Below the pieces are notes generated by a model that saw only the letters and a program-made list of their open reading frames with translations, had not been told where the DNA came from and ran no database searches. Shown in pieces: positions 36,391-44,738 of a DNA stretch of 64,000 nucleotides. A program made the translations under genes and the position numbers. The DNA is from HGM04593 sp045654885 (GTDB lineage: Bacteria; Bacteroidota; Bacteroidia; Bacteroidales; Bacteroidaceae), in the NCBI GenBank assembly GCA_045654885.1, contig JAZOOF010000053.1:1-64000 (forward strand), in the 5' to 3' direction. Each line of letters begins with the position of its first letter. Within the stretch, counting starts at the first letter, position 1.

Positions 36391-37036
36391 ACCACTCTTC
36401 TTTTATCTGTTCAATAATAGATTTGATTTCTTTTAGAGCTCTCGCCTTATTCATATCCACATAACGGGCATCAGGGATGACGATTCTTCCTTTATAATAG
36501 GTCACCTTGTTCTCGGCCTTTCTTTTTGCAGCCAGCATTTCCGATATCTCCTTATGATTATATCCCTCCAACTCCTTTATAAGGATGAAACGATAATCCT
36601 CTTGCTCCAATCGGTTGATAGCTTCCATAATCATCACCATCTTCTCGTTGACAGGCTCGAATTCCGGTTCTGGCAAAGAAAGTCCTCCGCCACCTACAGA
36701 TATAGAGTCATCATTACCTCCCGAACCTATCAATTCGCCTCTTTTCTCCATGAAAAGATGTGACGCTACTGAACAGAACCAGGTTCTGAACTTGCATTTC
36801 CACTGAAACGATTTCAATGGTTGCCAATCTCCTTTTTTGCCCTTTAACTGTATGTACAGATAGTTAATCAAGTCCTCAAGATATGCCAACGAATCATAGT
36901 ATCTCCATGCATAGAACTTCAAGTCTCTCTCATATCTGTCATATAGCAGATATAGCATCGCCTCTTCGTTTCCGGCAATTATGAGATCAACAATCTCCTT
37001 GTCGGTCATATCGTTGTACGATTTATACAGAATCAT
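36377..37036 (-). CDS. ECF-type RNA polymerase sigma factor
   Basis: 219 residues. Region 2 is at about 15-95 (LYDRYERDLKFYAWRYYDS, then FRTWFCSVASHLFMEKR) and region 4 at about 140-175 (INRLEQEDYRFILIKELEGY, helix-turn-helix with NHKEISEMLAAKRKAENKV). The linker has a Gly/Ser-rich insert (about 100-120). The C-terminal tail is longer than usual. It directs RNA polymerase to a private promoter set, presumably including this island. The start could also be the Met nine codons later (37009). First gene of the minus-strand series. Confidence 0.85.
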   Translation of the reverse strand: MILYKSYNDMTDKEIVDLIIAGNEEAMLYLLYDRYERDLKFYAWRYYDSLAYLEDLINYLYIQLKGKKGDWQPLKSFQWKCKFRTWFCSVASHLFMEKRGELIGSGGNDDSISVGGGGLSLPEPEFEPVNEKMVMIMEAINRLEQEDYRFILIKELEGYNHKEISEMLAAKRKAENKVTYYKGRIVIPDARYVDMNKARALKEIKSIIEQIKEEWYENK

Positions 37037-37331
37037 TTTAGCAATCTCTTAACAGTGTTTTCAGCATCTGGTTATTTTTGACAAGCCTTCACCCTTTTGC
37101 AAATATCGTTCTACGGCTATATCACCAAAAACTGAATACACATCTTTTAACAATAACACTTTGTAAAAATACTCAAAACATTTAAAAAAACAAAAAACAT
37201 CATAAAAAAGTTATTAATATATACAATCCATCAACAGCTACGCATAAAATGAGGTTACGGTATCAGCAGTTTTGTCATTTGAAAATAATGCACTATATTC
37301 GCACATTATTATATTATAATAAGTAACCTGC
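37037..37331. other. Divergent intergenic region between the sigma factor and the acetylesterase gene
   Basis: AT-rich, 295 bases. The right end has the acetylesterase promoter. On the side of the sigma gene I see no TAnnTTTG box, which would fit self-activation by the ECF factor from an unfamiliar promoter, but that is inference. No open frame or repeat. Confidence 0.45.
37271..37301 (+). promoter_or_regulatory. Promoter of the sialate O-acetylesterase gene
   Basis: TTTG (37271-37274), 19 bases, then TATATTCG (37294-37301), one base off the TAnnTTTG consensus, 31 bases before the start codon. Confidence 0.6.
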
Positions 37332-39452
37332 ATGAAAAGAGTTATACTTGCCCTGCTGCTGGCATTGCCATTGCTTGCCACGGCACAGGAGAGAATCAAG
37401 GTTGCCTGCATTGGCAACAGTGTTACCTATGGCATGACCCACAAGAACCCTGCCGAGACATCATACCCCACGCAGTTACAGCAGATGCTTGGCGAGGGGT
37501 ACGAGGTGCGTAATTTCGGTCACTCGGGTGCTACGCTTTTGAGCAAGGGACACCGCCCATACATCAACCTGCCCGAGTACACCGCAGCGCTTGAGTTTGC
37601 GCCCGACATCGCCGTTATCCATCTGGGGTTGAATGACACCGACCCGCGCAACTGGCCCAACTACCGCGACGAGTTCTACACCGACTATACCAATATCATA
37701 GATGCCTTGCGCAAGGCAAACCCCAAAGTTGAGGTCTATATTTGCCGCATGACACCAATCTTCAATTGGCACCGCCGTTTCAAGAGCGGCACCCGCGACT
37801 GGTATTGGCAGATTCAGGATGTAATTGAAGAGATTGCCGAGGATGGTAACTTTGAGCTCATTGACCTGAGCCGTCACCTCTACAACCGCCCCGACCTGAT
37901 GCCCGATGCTCTGCACCCCAACGAGCAGGGAGCCGGCATCATAGCCAAGCAGGTATACTCGGCCATGACCGATGATTTCGGCGGTCTGTCACTGCCGGCA
38001 ATCTACAGCGACAATATGGTCGTGCAGCAAGGCAAGCCTTTCGTTGTAAGCGGCACAGCCAATGCCGGCAAAGAGGTATCGGTACGTTTCGGCAAGCAGC
38101 GAATAATTAAAAAGGCCGCAGAAGACGGCACCTGGAGAGTGATGTTCACGCCAATGGAGGCCGACGGGAAGAACTACACATTGACCGTTGAGTGCGGAAA
38201 GGAGAAGATAGAATACAAGAACCTTGTCATTGGCGAGGTATGGCTCTGTTCGGGACAATCGAACATGGCATTCATGGTAAAAGAGAGCTCGCACATTGAG
38301 CAGAGTCTTGCCAATGTAAAGGGCAAGGACATACGCATCTACGACATGAAGCCACGTGTCTTTACCGACAATGTCGAATGGGATTCGGCAAGCCTTGTGG
38401 CGCTCAACAACCACGACTACTACCGCCCCACAACCTGGCAACTGCAGAACGAGGAGAATGTAAAGGATTTCTCGGCTGTAGCATACCATTTCGGTGCAAT
38501 GCTATCCGACTCGCTTGGTGTTCCAGTAGGACTTATATGCAACGCTGTGGGTGGCGCACCGGCCGAGGCATACATTGACCGCAAGACACTCGAGTTCCAC
38601 CCCGTGCTTGTAGACATATTATATAATTGGAAAGAGAATGACATGATACAGGACTGGTGCCGTGGCCGTGCCAAGAAGAACATCGCCAAGAGTGCCAACA
38701 AGATGCAGCGCCACCCATACGAGCCCTGCTTCCTTTACGAAAACGGCATTATGCCCATAGCGGGTTACCCCATCAAGGGAGCAATATGGTACCAAGGCGA
38801 ATCGAACGCGCACAATGTTGAACTGCACGAGGTTATATTCCCAACCCTCATCGAGAGCTGGCGCAAGACATGGAACGATGCCGGAATGCCGTTCTACTTT
38901 GTCCAACTCTCAAGCATCAACCGCCCGTCGTGGCCACATTTCCGCGACTCGCAGCGTCGCATGGCAGCCGAAATTCTCAACTGCGACTTTGCCGTGTCGA
39001 GCGACAAGGGACACCCCACAGATGTACATCCCAAGGAGAAAGCACCCATAGGCGAGCGCCTTGCACGCCTTGCCCTGAACCAGACATACGGCATGGAGCA
39101 CGTAGCACAACACGGCCCCACCCCCGTAAAGGCATTCAGTTTCAAAGACAAGACTGTCATTGAGTTCAGCAATGCGACCGAGTTGAAGACAAGTGACAGC
39201 GATATTTTGAGAGGTTTGGAGGTCGCCGACAAGAGCGGTCCATTCAGCAAGGTTGAGACTAAAGATATAAAGTTCAAGGGCAACCGCATAATAATAGAAC
39301 GTGCAGCCCACCGCATACGCTACGGTTGGCAACCATACACCGATGCAAACCTTGTAAACGAGCATAATCTCCCCGCAAGCACATTCGAGATTGAAATAAG
39401 TACTCCGCAAATGAAAGGCAGGAAATTAAGCAACGGGCAGAACAAAAAATAA
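37332..39452 (+). CDS. Two-domain sialate O-acetylesterase
   Basis: 706 residues. Signal peptide (to TAQ at 19) and two esterase domains. The N-terminal one (about 22-215) is an SGNH hydrolase with IGNS (S30), FGHSG, GLND (N101) and DALHP (D192, H195). After a beta-sandwich linker, the C-terminal domain (about 295-680) is of the SASA/DUF303 type with CSGQSNM (S310) and WYQGESN. This layout is that of EstA/NanS-like enzymes that remove O-acetyl groups from sialic acid so that sialidases and lyases can act. No sorting tail, so it is probably periplasmic. It stands alone, closed by a strong terminator, but fits the sialidase region 12 kb upstream. Confidence 0.9.
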   Translation: MKRVILALLLALPLLATAQERIKVACIGNSVTYGMTHKNPAETSYPTQLQQMLGEGYEVRNFGHSGATLLSKGHRPYINLPEYTAALEFAPDIAVIHLGLNDTDPRNWPNYRDEFYTDYTNIIDALRKANPKVEVYICRMTPIFNWHRRFKSGTRDWYWQIQDVIEEIAEDGNFELIDLSRHLYNRPDLMPDALHPNEQGAGIIAKQVYSAMTDDFGGLSLPAIYSDNMVVQQGKPFVVSGTANAGKEVSVRFGKQRIIKKAAEDGTWRVMFTPMEADGKNYTLTVECGKEKIEYKNLVIGEVWLCSGQSNMAFMVKESSHIEQSLANVKGKDIRIYDMKPRVFTDNVEWDSASLVALNNHDYYRPTTWQLQNEENVKDFSAVAYHFGAMLSDSLGVPVGLICNAVGGAPAEAYIDRKTLEFHPVLVDILYNWKENDMIQDWCRGRAKKNIAKSANKMQRHPYEPCFLYENGIMPIAGYPIKGAIWYQGESNAHNVELHEVIFPTLIESWRKTWNDAGMPFYFVQLSSINRPSWPHFRDSQRRMAAEILNCDFAVSSDKGHPTDVHPKEKAPIGERLARLALNQTYGMEHVAQHGPTPVKAFSFKDKTVIEFSNATELKTSDSDILRGLEVADKSGPFSKVETKDIKFKGNRIIIERAAHRIRYGWQPYTDANLVNEHNLPASTFEIEISTPQMKGRKLSNGQNKK

Positions 39453-39548
39453 TCGCACAGCCATTAAAAAGGCTTGCATATGAGGATTTCCTCACAAATC
39501 CCACAAGAGCGGAGAGATAAAGAACAGACAGCAGAATGTACGGACATG

Positions 39549-39585
39549 AACAAAAAATGAATCCCGACGGGATTCATTTTTTGTT
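39549..39585. terminator. Bidirectional terminator
   Basis: A perfect 18-bp inverted repeat (AACAAAAAATGAATCCCG and complement around a central A) flanked by A and T runs on either side, between the converging acetylesterase and acetyltransferase genes. Confidence 0.85.
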
Positions 39586-39593
39586 CTATTGTC

Positions 39594-40226
39594 TCATTTG
39601 CTTTTTGGACGATGCATTGCAAACATCATAAGATTGCACGGTATTATAACTGTCTGTTCCTTAAGACAGAACGAAAAATGCTCATACAGCCCCACATTCT
39701 CGGGCTTCAGTGTCTCAAGATAGCAACCCTGTCCTGTAGCATCGAGATAACGCAAAAGGGCATTTATCAACGGCTTTCCATAGTTTTGCCCTTGCTTGTC
39801 GAGGCGTGTGGCAAAAGCAAACAGATAACCGTCATCGGCACCCTTGTAGCGTTGGGCCACCTTCTGCGCCTCGGTATCAAAACGCGACAATAGGATTGAA
39901 TGCCGCAGCCCTGTCTTAAAGGCCATTTTCACAACCCCTGCTTTCAAATAAGAGAGCAAACCGGGTTCCTTGCTTCTTGGAGGTATATATATCAATACGG
40001 AATTAACCTCTTTGCTGTCGGCGATGCAGATTGCATCGGGCAAATTAAGGACGATGTTGAAAGCCCAGAAGTGGCTCAGTTTTCTACGGTCATACTTTCC
40101 GCGACAGGCATATTTGAACAGTTCATATTGACTGAAGCCATCGGCAAGCGCATCGGCAAAACGTTCAACATCCCCGCGTTGCATCACATAGCAATCCTTG
40201 AAAAAGGAAGCGTAATTTACACTCAT
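39594..40226 (-). CDS. GNAT-family acetyltransferase
   Basis: 210 residues, soluble. A helical start and a central beta region lead to the acetyl-CoA-binding segment (RLDKQGQNYGKPLINALLRYL, the Q/RxxGxG-like loop in modified form), then LETLKPENVGLYEHFSF, the typical GNAT end with Asn and Tyr. The substrate is not predictable from sequence. Single gene between two terminators. The relaxed QNYGK loop instead of QxxGxG/A is the only departure from the family. Confidence 0.75.
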   Translation of the reverse strand: MSVNYASFFKDCYVMQRGDVERFADALADGFSQYELFKYACRGKYDRRKLSHFWAFNIVLNLPDAICIADSKEVNSVLIYIPPRSKEPGLLSYLKAGVVKMAFKTGLRHSILLSRFDTEAQKVAQRYKGADDGYLFAFATRLDKQGQNYGKPLINALLRYLDATGQGCYLETLKPENVGLYEHFSFCLKEQTVIIPCNLMMFAMHRPKSK

Positions 40227-40259
40227 ATAATCCCCTATAAATTAACCGTTAATTCAACA

Positions 40260-40289
40260 AACAGGTCCGGCACGCACACCGGACCTGTT
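40260..40289 (-). terminator. Terminator of kbl
   Basis: An 11-bp perfect stem (AACAGGTCCGG at 40260-40270 with 40279-40289) and an 8-base loop, 24 bases beyond the kbl stop codon. Weak T content afterwards. Confidence 0.65.
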
Positions 40290-40312
40290 ACATATTTGTC
40301 AAACCGAAAAAA

Positions 40313-41503
40313 TCACTTTATGACACCAAGCTCCTTGCCCACCTTTATGAAAGCTGCAATTGCCTTGTCAAGATGCTCCTGCTCGTGAGCTGCAGAGAGT
40401 TGCACACGGATGCGTGCCTCGCCCTTTGGAACAACAGGATAGTAGAAACCGGTTACAAAGATTCCCTCCTGGGCCATCTTCTGTGCGAATACCTGTGACA
40501 GCGGAGCATCGTAGAGCATCACGGCACAGATAGCCGACTGTGTAGGCTTGATATCGAAGCCTGCCGCCAGCATCTTGTCGCGGAAGTAGTTCACGTTGTT
40601 CTGCAACTTGGTGTGGAGTTCGTCGCTCTCGGCAAGCATCTTGAACACCTCGATTGAAGCACCTACCACTGATGGTGGCAATGAATTTGAGAAGAGATAA
40701 GGACGTGAACGCTGACGAAGCATGTCGATAATCTCTTTGCGGCCTGTGGTGAAACCGCCAACAGCACCACCGAATGCCTTACCCAATGTACCTGTAAAAA
40801 TGTCGATGCGGCCATAGCAACCGAACTGCTCGGCAACACCGTGACCTGTAGCACCTACAACACCGGCCGAGTGTGACTCGTCCACCATCACAAGAGCATT
40901 GTACTTCTCGGCAAGATCACAGATTTTGTCCATTGGAGCCACGTTACCGTCCATTGAGAATACACCGTCGGTAACGATTATGCGGTAGCGCTGTGCCTGA
41001 GCCTCCTGCAGGCAACGCTCCAGGTCGGCCATGTCGGCATTCGCATAGCGGTAGCGTACGGCCTTGCAAAGACGCACACCGTCAATGATTGAAGCATGGT
41101 TCAGAGAGTCGGAGATGATGGCATCCTCGGCTGTGAACAGAGGCTCGAAAAGACCGCCATTGGCGTCGAAACAGGCAGCATAGAGAATTGTGTCCTCGGT
41201 CTTGAAGTAATCGGCAATAGCCTTTTCAAGAGTCTTGTGATAGTCCTGTGTACCGCAGATGAAACGTACCGACGACATACCGAAGCCACGAGCCTCCATA
41301 GCCTCCTGTGCAGCCTTCATCAGGCGTGGGTTATTCGAAAGACCAAGATAGTTGTTGGCACAGAAGTTCAGTGCCTTTGAGCCATCCTCAAGGGTAATCT
41401 CGGCAAACTGCTGCGATGCAATATTACGTTCTCTCTTGTACAGGCCGGCTGCATCAATGGCTGCCAACTCGTTCTGCAGATGTTTTTGAAAATCTCCGTA
41501 CAT
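40313..41503 (-). CDS. kbl: Glycine C-acetyltransferase (2-amino-3-ketobutyrate CoA ligase)
   Basis: 396 residues, a PLP enzyme of the alpha-oxoamine synthase family. It splits 2-amino-3-ketobutyrate with CoA into glycine and acetyl-CoA. Motifs: NNYLGLSNNPRL near 50, VDESHSAGVVGATGHG near 205, and the PLP lysine in TGTLGKAFGGAVGG near 240. Full length. The paired enzyme, an SDR-type threonine dehydrogenase, lies 1.7 kb away on the opposite strand, so together they make the threonine-to-glycine route. The other family members (BioF, Spt) are excluded mainly by context and overall similarity to Kbl. Confidence 0.93.
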   Translation of the reverse strand: MYGDFQKHLQNELAAIDAAGLYKRERNIASQQFAEITLEDGSKALNFCANNYLGLSNNPRLMKAAQEAMEARGFGMSSVRFICGTQDYHKTLEKAIADYFKTEDTILYAACFDANGGLFEPLFTAEDAIISDSLNHASIIDGVRLCKAVRYRYANADMADLERCLQEAQAQRYRIIVTDGVFSMDGNVAPMDKICDLAEKYNALVMVDESHSAGVVGATGHGVAEQFGCYGRIDIFTGTLGKAFGGAVGGFTTGRKEIIDMLRQRSRPYLFSNSLPPSVVGASIEVFKMLAESDELHTKLQNNVNYFRDKMLAAGFDIKPTQSAICAVMLYDAPLSQVFAQKMAQEGIFVTGFYYPVVPKGEARIRVQLSAAHEQEHLDKAIAAFIKVGKELGVIK

Positions 41504-41529
41504 AGTCTATATTTTTAGTTAATGTTCTA

Positions 41530-41718
41530 AGAAACTGTTTAAATTTCTAAAAAATATTTTCTTATATCTGTCTGTCATTTCGCCGTTTTTTTATATTCAA
41601 AAACGTCTGTTTCTTTCTTTTTCGCAGTTACATAGCCCGCTATGTGCCCTTGAAAAATAAATAAACATCCAATTTTTGCTCTATAAAAAACTTGGCGATA
41701 TAAATTTAAACAGCTTCT
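41530..41718. repeat. 189-bp element with 17-bp terminal inverted repeats
   Basis: AGAAACTGTTTAAATTT at 41530-41546 matches, inverted and with one mismatch, AAATTTAAACAGCTTCT at 41702-41718. The inside is AT-rich and non-coding. A one-ended similar sequence is at 2009-2031. The size and ends fit a MITE-type element. Confidence 0.55.
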
Positions 41719-41871
41719 GAATTTTATTCTACCCACAAAAATATATTTTTTGATTTGATTTTCATATCTGCGGCAAGAAAATATTTCGTTGCACATGGAA
41801 TAGAGCTAACAAAGATGAGGTAAAATTCATTTTAAAATATGTTAACGTATGGTAAGTTTAATAAAAAATTG

Positions 41872-41879
41872 TACCTTTG
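41872..41879 (+). promoter_or_regulatory. Candidate -7 box of the DUF819 gene
   Basis: TACCTTTG matches TAnnTTTG and lies 28 bases before the ATG at 41908. No clear TTTG at the -33 distance. Confidence 0.5.
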
Positions 41880-41907
41880 GGGCGCAAAAAAAGAAAACAG
41901 ACAAACT

Positions 41908-43074
41908 ATGATTGGAAACATTCTGTTGCTGATATTCTATTTCACAGCACCGGCGGGCATTCTATTTATCTGCCGCAAGAACAAGTTTTTTGGCAAGATT
42001 GGCCCGGTTTTGACACTGTACATTTTGGGCGTATTGGTAGCCAACATCGGTATTTTCCCCAGCGAGGAGAGCGAGTACAAGAAGTTGTTCGACTTCATGG
42101 AGTCTTTCTCGGGGATACTCATTCCACTTGCATTGCCAATGATACTGTTCGGTTGCAACTTCAAGAAGTTCTCTTTGGGAAAATCACTCCGGGCATTTAT
42201 AATAGGAACCATTTCGGTAGTTGCTTTCGTTGCCATAGGATTTGTCATTTTCAAGGAAAAACTTGGTAACGAAGGTGCCATAATGGGAGCATCACTCACT
42301 GGACAGTACCTTGGCGGCGCAGCCAACCTTGGAGCTATCAAGGAGATGCTGGGACTCAGCCCCAACAACTTTGTCATTCTGTCAACATGCAACCTCATCG
42401 TTTCGTTCTTCTACCTTATGTTCCTCATGGGCGGCGGTGTTAAGCTGGCACGCTGGATTGTAGGCAAGCGCGGCGGCAAGGAGCAGAAAGTGAATGTAGA
42501 GGAGTACACCGAGGAGAACCCCTACAAGGATTTCGGCAAGAAGAAGAGCCTCAAGCAACTGGGAAAGGTTTTGGGCGCAGCTGTTGTTGTCATGGGCATA
42601 TCGGTCTACATCAGCACCATCTTTGGCGGTGGCAAGATATCGATGACAGCACTCATTCTTTCAATCACCACCCTGTCGCTGCTGCTCACTGCATGGAAAG
42701 AGGTGCGCACATGGGACAAGAGCTACGATGCCGGCATGTACCTTATATATGTATTCTGCCTTGTAATGGCAACAATGGCCGACCTGAGCAAAATAGACTG
42801 GAACCAGAGCCTGTACATCCTCATATATCAGGCTGTAATTATATTCGGTTCACTGTTCCTGACCATCATTTTTGCAAGAATCTTCCGCATCGATGCCGAT
42901 GATGCTGTCATTACCTCCGACACTCTAATCAACTCACCGCTTTGCGTGCCCATGATTGCCGCAACGATGAAAAACAAGGATGTAATTATGGTTGGTATAG
43001 CCAACGGACTTTTAGGATATGCAGTGGGCAACTACATCGGCTTCCTGATGTTCCAGCTTTTGGGATTGCTATAA
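41908..43074 (+). CDS. DUF819 family membrane protein
   Basis: 388 residues from the MIGNIL start; 23 codons upstream also stay open but lie partly in the promoter. About ten to twelve membrane segments with loops such as GASLTGQYLGGAANLGAIKEM (conserved Gly-rich turn) and an Asp-rich end, the pattern of the DUF819/YjcL family, probable transporters of unknown substrate. A long charged cytoplasmic loop occurs at about residues 188-225 (GKRGGKEQKVNVEEYTEENP). It sits between kbl and tdh; a link to amino-acid transport is possible but not shown. Confidence 0.85.
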   Translation: MIGNILLLIFYFTAPAGILFICRKNKFFGKIGPVLTLYILGVLVANIGIFPSEESEYKKLFDFMESFSGILIPLALPMILFGCNFKKFSLGKSLRAFIIGTISVVAFVAIGFVIFKEKLGNEGAIMGASLTGQYLGGAANLGAIKEMLGLSPNNFVILSTCNLIVSFFYLMFLMGGGVKLARWIVGKRGGKEQKVNVEEYTEENPYKDFGKKKSLKQLGKVLGAAVVVMGISVYISTIFGGGKISMTALILSITTLSLLLTAWKEVRTWDKSYDAGMYLIYVFCLVMATMADLSKIDWNQSLYILIYQAVIIFGSLFLTIIFARIFRIDADDAVITSDTLINSPLCVPMIAATMKNKDVIMVGIANGLLGYAVGNYIGFLMFQLLGLL

Positions 43075-43090
43075 ATTATTCTTTACCATA

Positions 43091-43128
43091 ACAGATGCCC
43101 GGACCCGAACAGGTGCCCGGGCATCTGT
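43091..43128 (+). terminator. Terminator of the DUF819 gene
   Basis: A 12-bp perfect GC-rich stem (ACAGATGCCCGG with CCGGGCATCTGT) followed by TTTTTCC. Strong intrinsic terminator, 16 bases after the stop codon. Confidence 0.85.
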
Positions 43129-43167
43129 TTTTCCACCTTTTAACAACTTTTTATTCTAAAAAATTTG

Positions 43168-43196
43168 TTGCTATTGCAAAATAAACCGTAACTTTG
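43168..43196 (+). promoter_or_regulatory. Promoter of tdh
   Basis: TAACTTTG (43189-43196) fits the -7 consensus, and TTG (43168-43170) lies 18 bases upstream as a short -33 element. The start codon follows 45 bases later. Confidence 0.55.
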
Positions 43197-43241
43197 AAAA
43201 ACAAAGGTGACGGAATAATTGAAACAAAATCATACAGCCTT

Positions 43242-44198
43242 ATGAAGAACGTACTTGTAATTGGCTCAACTGGACAGATTGGTTCGGAACTCACAATGAA
43301 ATTGCGTAACATGATTCCCGACGGCAACATCGTTGCGGGCTACATCCCCGGTGCAGAGCCTAAAGGGATACTGCTTGAGAGCGGTCCGGCAGAGGAGGCC
43401 AACGTAAAGAATGCCCAGCAGCTTGCCGACATTGTTGAGAAATACAAGATTGACACGATATACAACCTTGCCGCCCTGCTGTCGGCCGTTGCCGAGTCAA
43501 AACCACTTTTGGCATGGGACATACAGATGAACGGCCTCATCAACATACTTGAAATTGCGCGAGAGAAAAAGTGCGCAGTCTTTACACCAAGCTCAATAGG
43601 TTCTTTCGGCCCCAACACACCACGCGACAACACACCGCAGGATACCATCCAGCGCCCCAAGACAATGTATGGAGTGACAAAGGTGGCAACAGAGTTGCTC
43701 AGCGACTACTACTATACAAAGTATGGCGTAGACACCCGCGCGGTACGTTTCCCCGGTCTTATTTCAAACGTCACACTCCCAGGTGGCGGAACAACCGACT
43801 ATGCTGTGGAAATCTACTATGCAGCAGTGAAGGGCGAAGATTTTGCATGCCCCATCCAGGCCGGCACATTCATGGACATGATGTACATGCCCGATGCACT
43901 GAAGGCTGCCGTTGACATAATGAATGCCGACCCGTCGCGCCTCATACACCGCAACGCATTCAACGTGGCATCAATGAGCTTTGACCCGGAAATCATCAAG
44001 GCATCAATACAGAAGTACATCCCCGACTTCAAGATGCACTACGAGTTCGACCCTGTGCGCCAGGCAATTGCCGACTCATGGCCTAACAACATGGACGACA
44101 GCTGTGCACGCAACGAGTGGGACTGGAAGCCAAGCTACGACCTCGACACAATGACACAGGATATGATAAAGACCCTGCGCGAACGTTTCAACAAATAA
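43242..44198 (+). CDS. tdh: NAD-dependent L-threonine 3-dehydrogenase, epimerase (SDR) type
   Basis: 318 residues from MKNVLVIGSTGQIGSE; the 16-codon extension upstream covers the promoter. N-terminal GSTGQIG nucleotide loop, TIYNLAALLSA, and the catalytic YxxxK (YGVTK near residue 145) identify an extended SDR. Overall it matches the short-chain threonine dehydrogenases that oxidise threonine to 2-amino-3-ketobutyrate, the substrate of Kbl. kbl lies just upstream on the opposite strand beyond DUF819, which supports this over a sugar epimerase. Cytoplasmic. Confidence 0.9.
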   Translation: MKNVLVIGSTGQIGSELTMKLRNMIPDGNIVAGYIPGAEPKGILLESGPAEEANVKNAQQLADIVEKYKIDTIYNLAALLSAVAESKPLLAWDIQMNGLINILEIAREKKCAVFTPSSIGSFGPNTPRDNTPQDTIQRPKTMYGVTKVATELLSDYYYTKYGVDTRAVRFPGLISNVTLPGGGTTDYAVEIYYAAVKGEDFACPIQAGTFMDMMYMPDALKAAVDIMNADPSRLIHRNAFNVASMSFDPEIIKASIQKYIPDFKMHYEFDPVRQAIADSWPNNMDDSCARNEWDWKPSYDLDTMTQDMIKTLRERFNK

Positions 44199-44218
44199 AA
44201 ATCCATAAAAAGAGAGAC

Positions 44219-44255
44219 AACAGGTTGCCGGCAATGAAAAAGCAAGCAACCTGTT
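44219..44255 (+). terminator. Terminator of tdh
   Basis: AACAGGTTGC at 44219-44228 pairs with GCAACCTGTT at 44246-44255 around a 17-base loop; the T-rich TTGTTTG follows. Located 20 bases after the stop codon and 30 before umuD. Confidence 0.65.
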
Positions 44256-44285
44256 TGTTTGCATATAGACAACGTTACAGGAACC

Positions 44286-44714
44286 ATGAACAAGGAGATA
44301 GACATATTCGCCCCCGGTAACGAAGAGGAGTTCCCGCTCCCCTTGAGCGAGAACAGGGTTGCCGCCGGTTTCCCATCACCGGCCGAGGATTTTGGCGGAA
44401 TGAGCCTCGACCTCAACCGCGAGCTCATAAAGAACCCCGCATCCACATTCTATGCCCGTGTAAGCGGTCTGTCAATGGTGGACGAGGGCATCAACGATGG
44501 CGACCTGCTTGTAATAGACAAAAGCATTGAGCCACACCATCACTGCCTTGCAGTGTGCTACATCGATGGTGAGTTCACGCTCAAGAGGTTCGAGAAGCAC
44601 AAGGACTTTGGCCTGCTGATACCGGCAAACAAGGAGTTCAGACCTATAAAGGTGACAGCCGACAACGATTTCTGCATTTGGGGTGTTGTCACTTACATAA
44701 TAAAGAAAGTGTAA
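44286..44714 (+). CDS. umuD: UmuD-type SOS self-cleaving protein (S24 peptidase)
   Basis: 142 residues from MNKEID; the earlier Met at 44259 is possible. The LexA/UmuD catalytic dyad is present: S63 in SGLSMV and K100 in EFTLKRFE. The expected self-cleavage site is A27-G28 in VAAGFPSPA. After RecA-stimulated cleavage, UmuD' pairs with UmuC in error-prone polymerase V. It has no DNA-binding domain, which excludes LexA. umuC begins 24 bases downstream, so the two form an operon; a LexA box is not recognisable to me. Confidence 0.93.
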   Translation: MNKEIDIFAPGNEEEFPLPLSENRVAAGFPSPAEDFGGMSLDLNRELIKNPASTFYARVSGLSMVDEGINDGDLLVIDKSIEPHHHCLAVCYIDGEFTLKRFEKHKDFGLLIPANKEFRPIKVTADNDFCIWGVVTYIIKKV

Positions 44715-44738
44715 AAAACACTGCGCGACAATACTACA

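Larger units (their letters stand above)
41504..41907. other. Intergenic region between kbl and the DUF819 gene
   Basis: About 400 AT-rich bases shared by two diverging genes. The left part is the 189-bp inverted-repeat element listed below; the right part has the leader of the DUF819 gene. A 73-codon frame on the minus strand lies across the repeat and has no gene-like features. Confidence 0.5.

Noticed and set aside
41575..41796. 73-codon minus-strand frame in the kbl-DUF819 gap
   Set aside because: It lies across the 41530-41718 inverted-repeat element and is AT-rich with no recognisable protein features.
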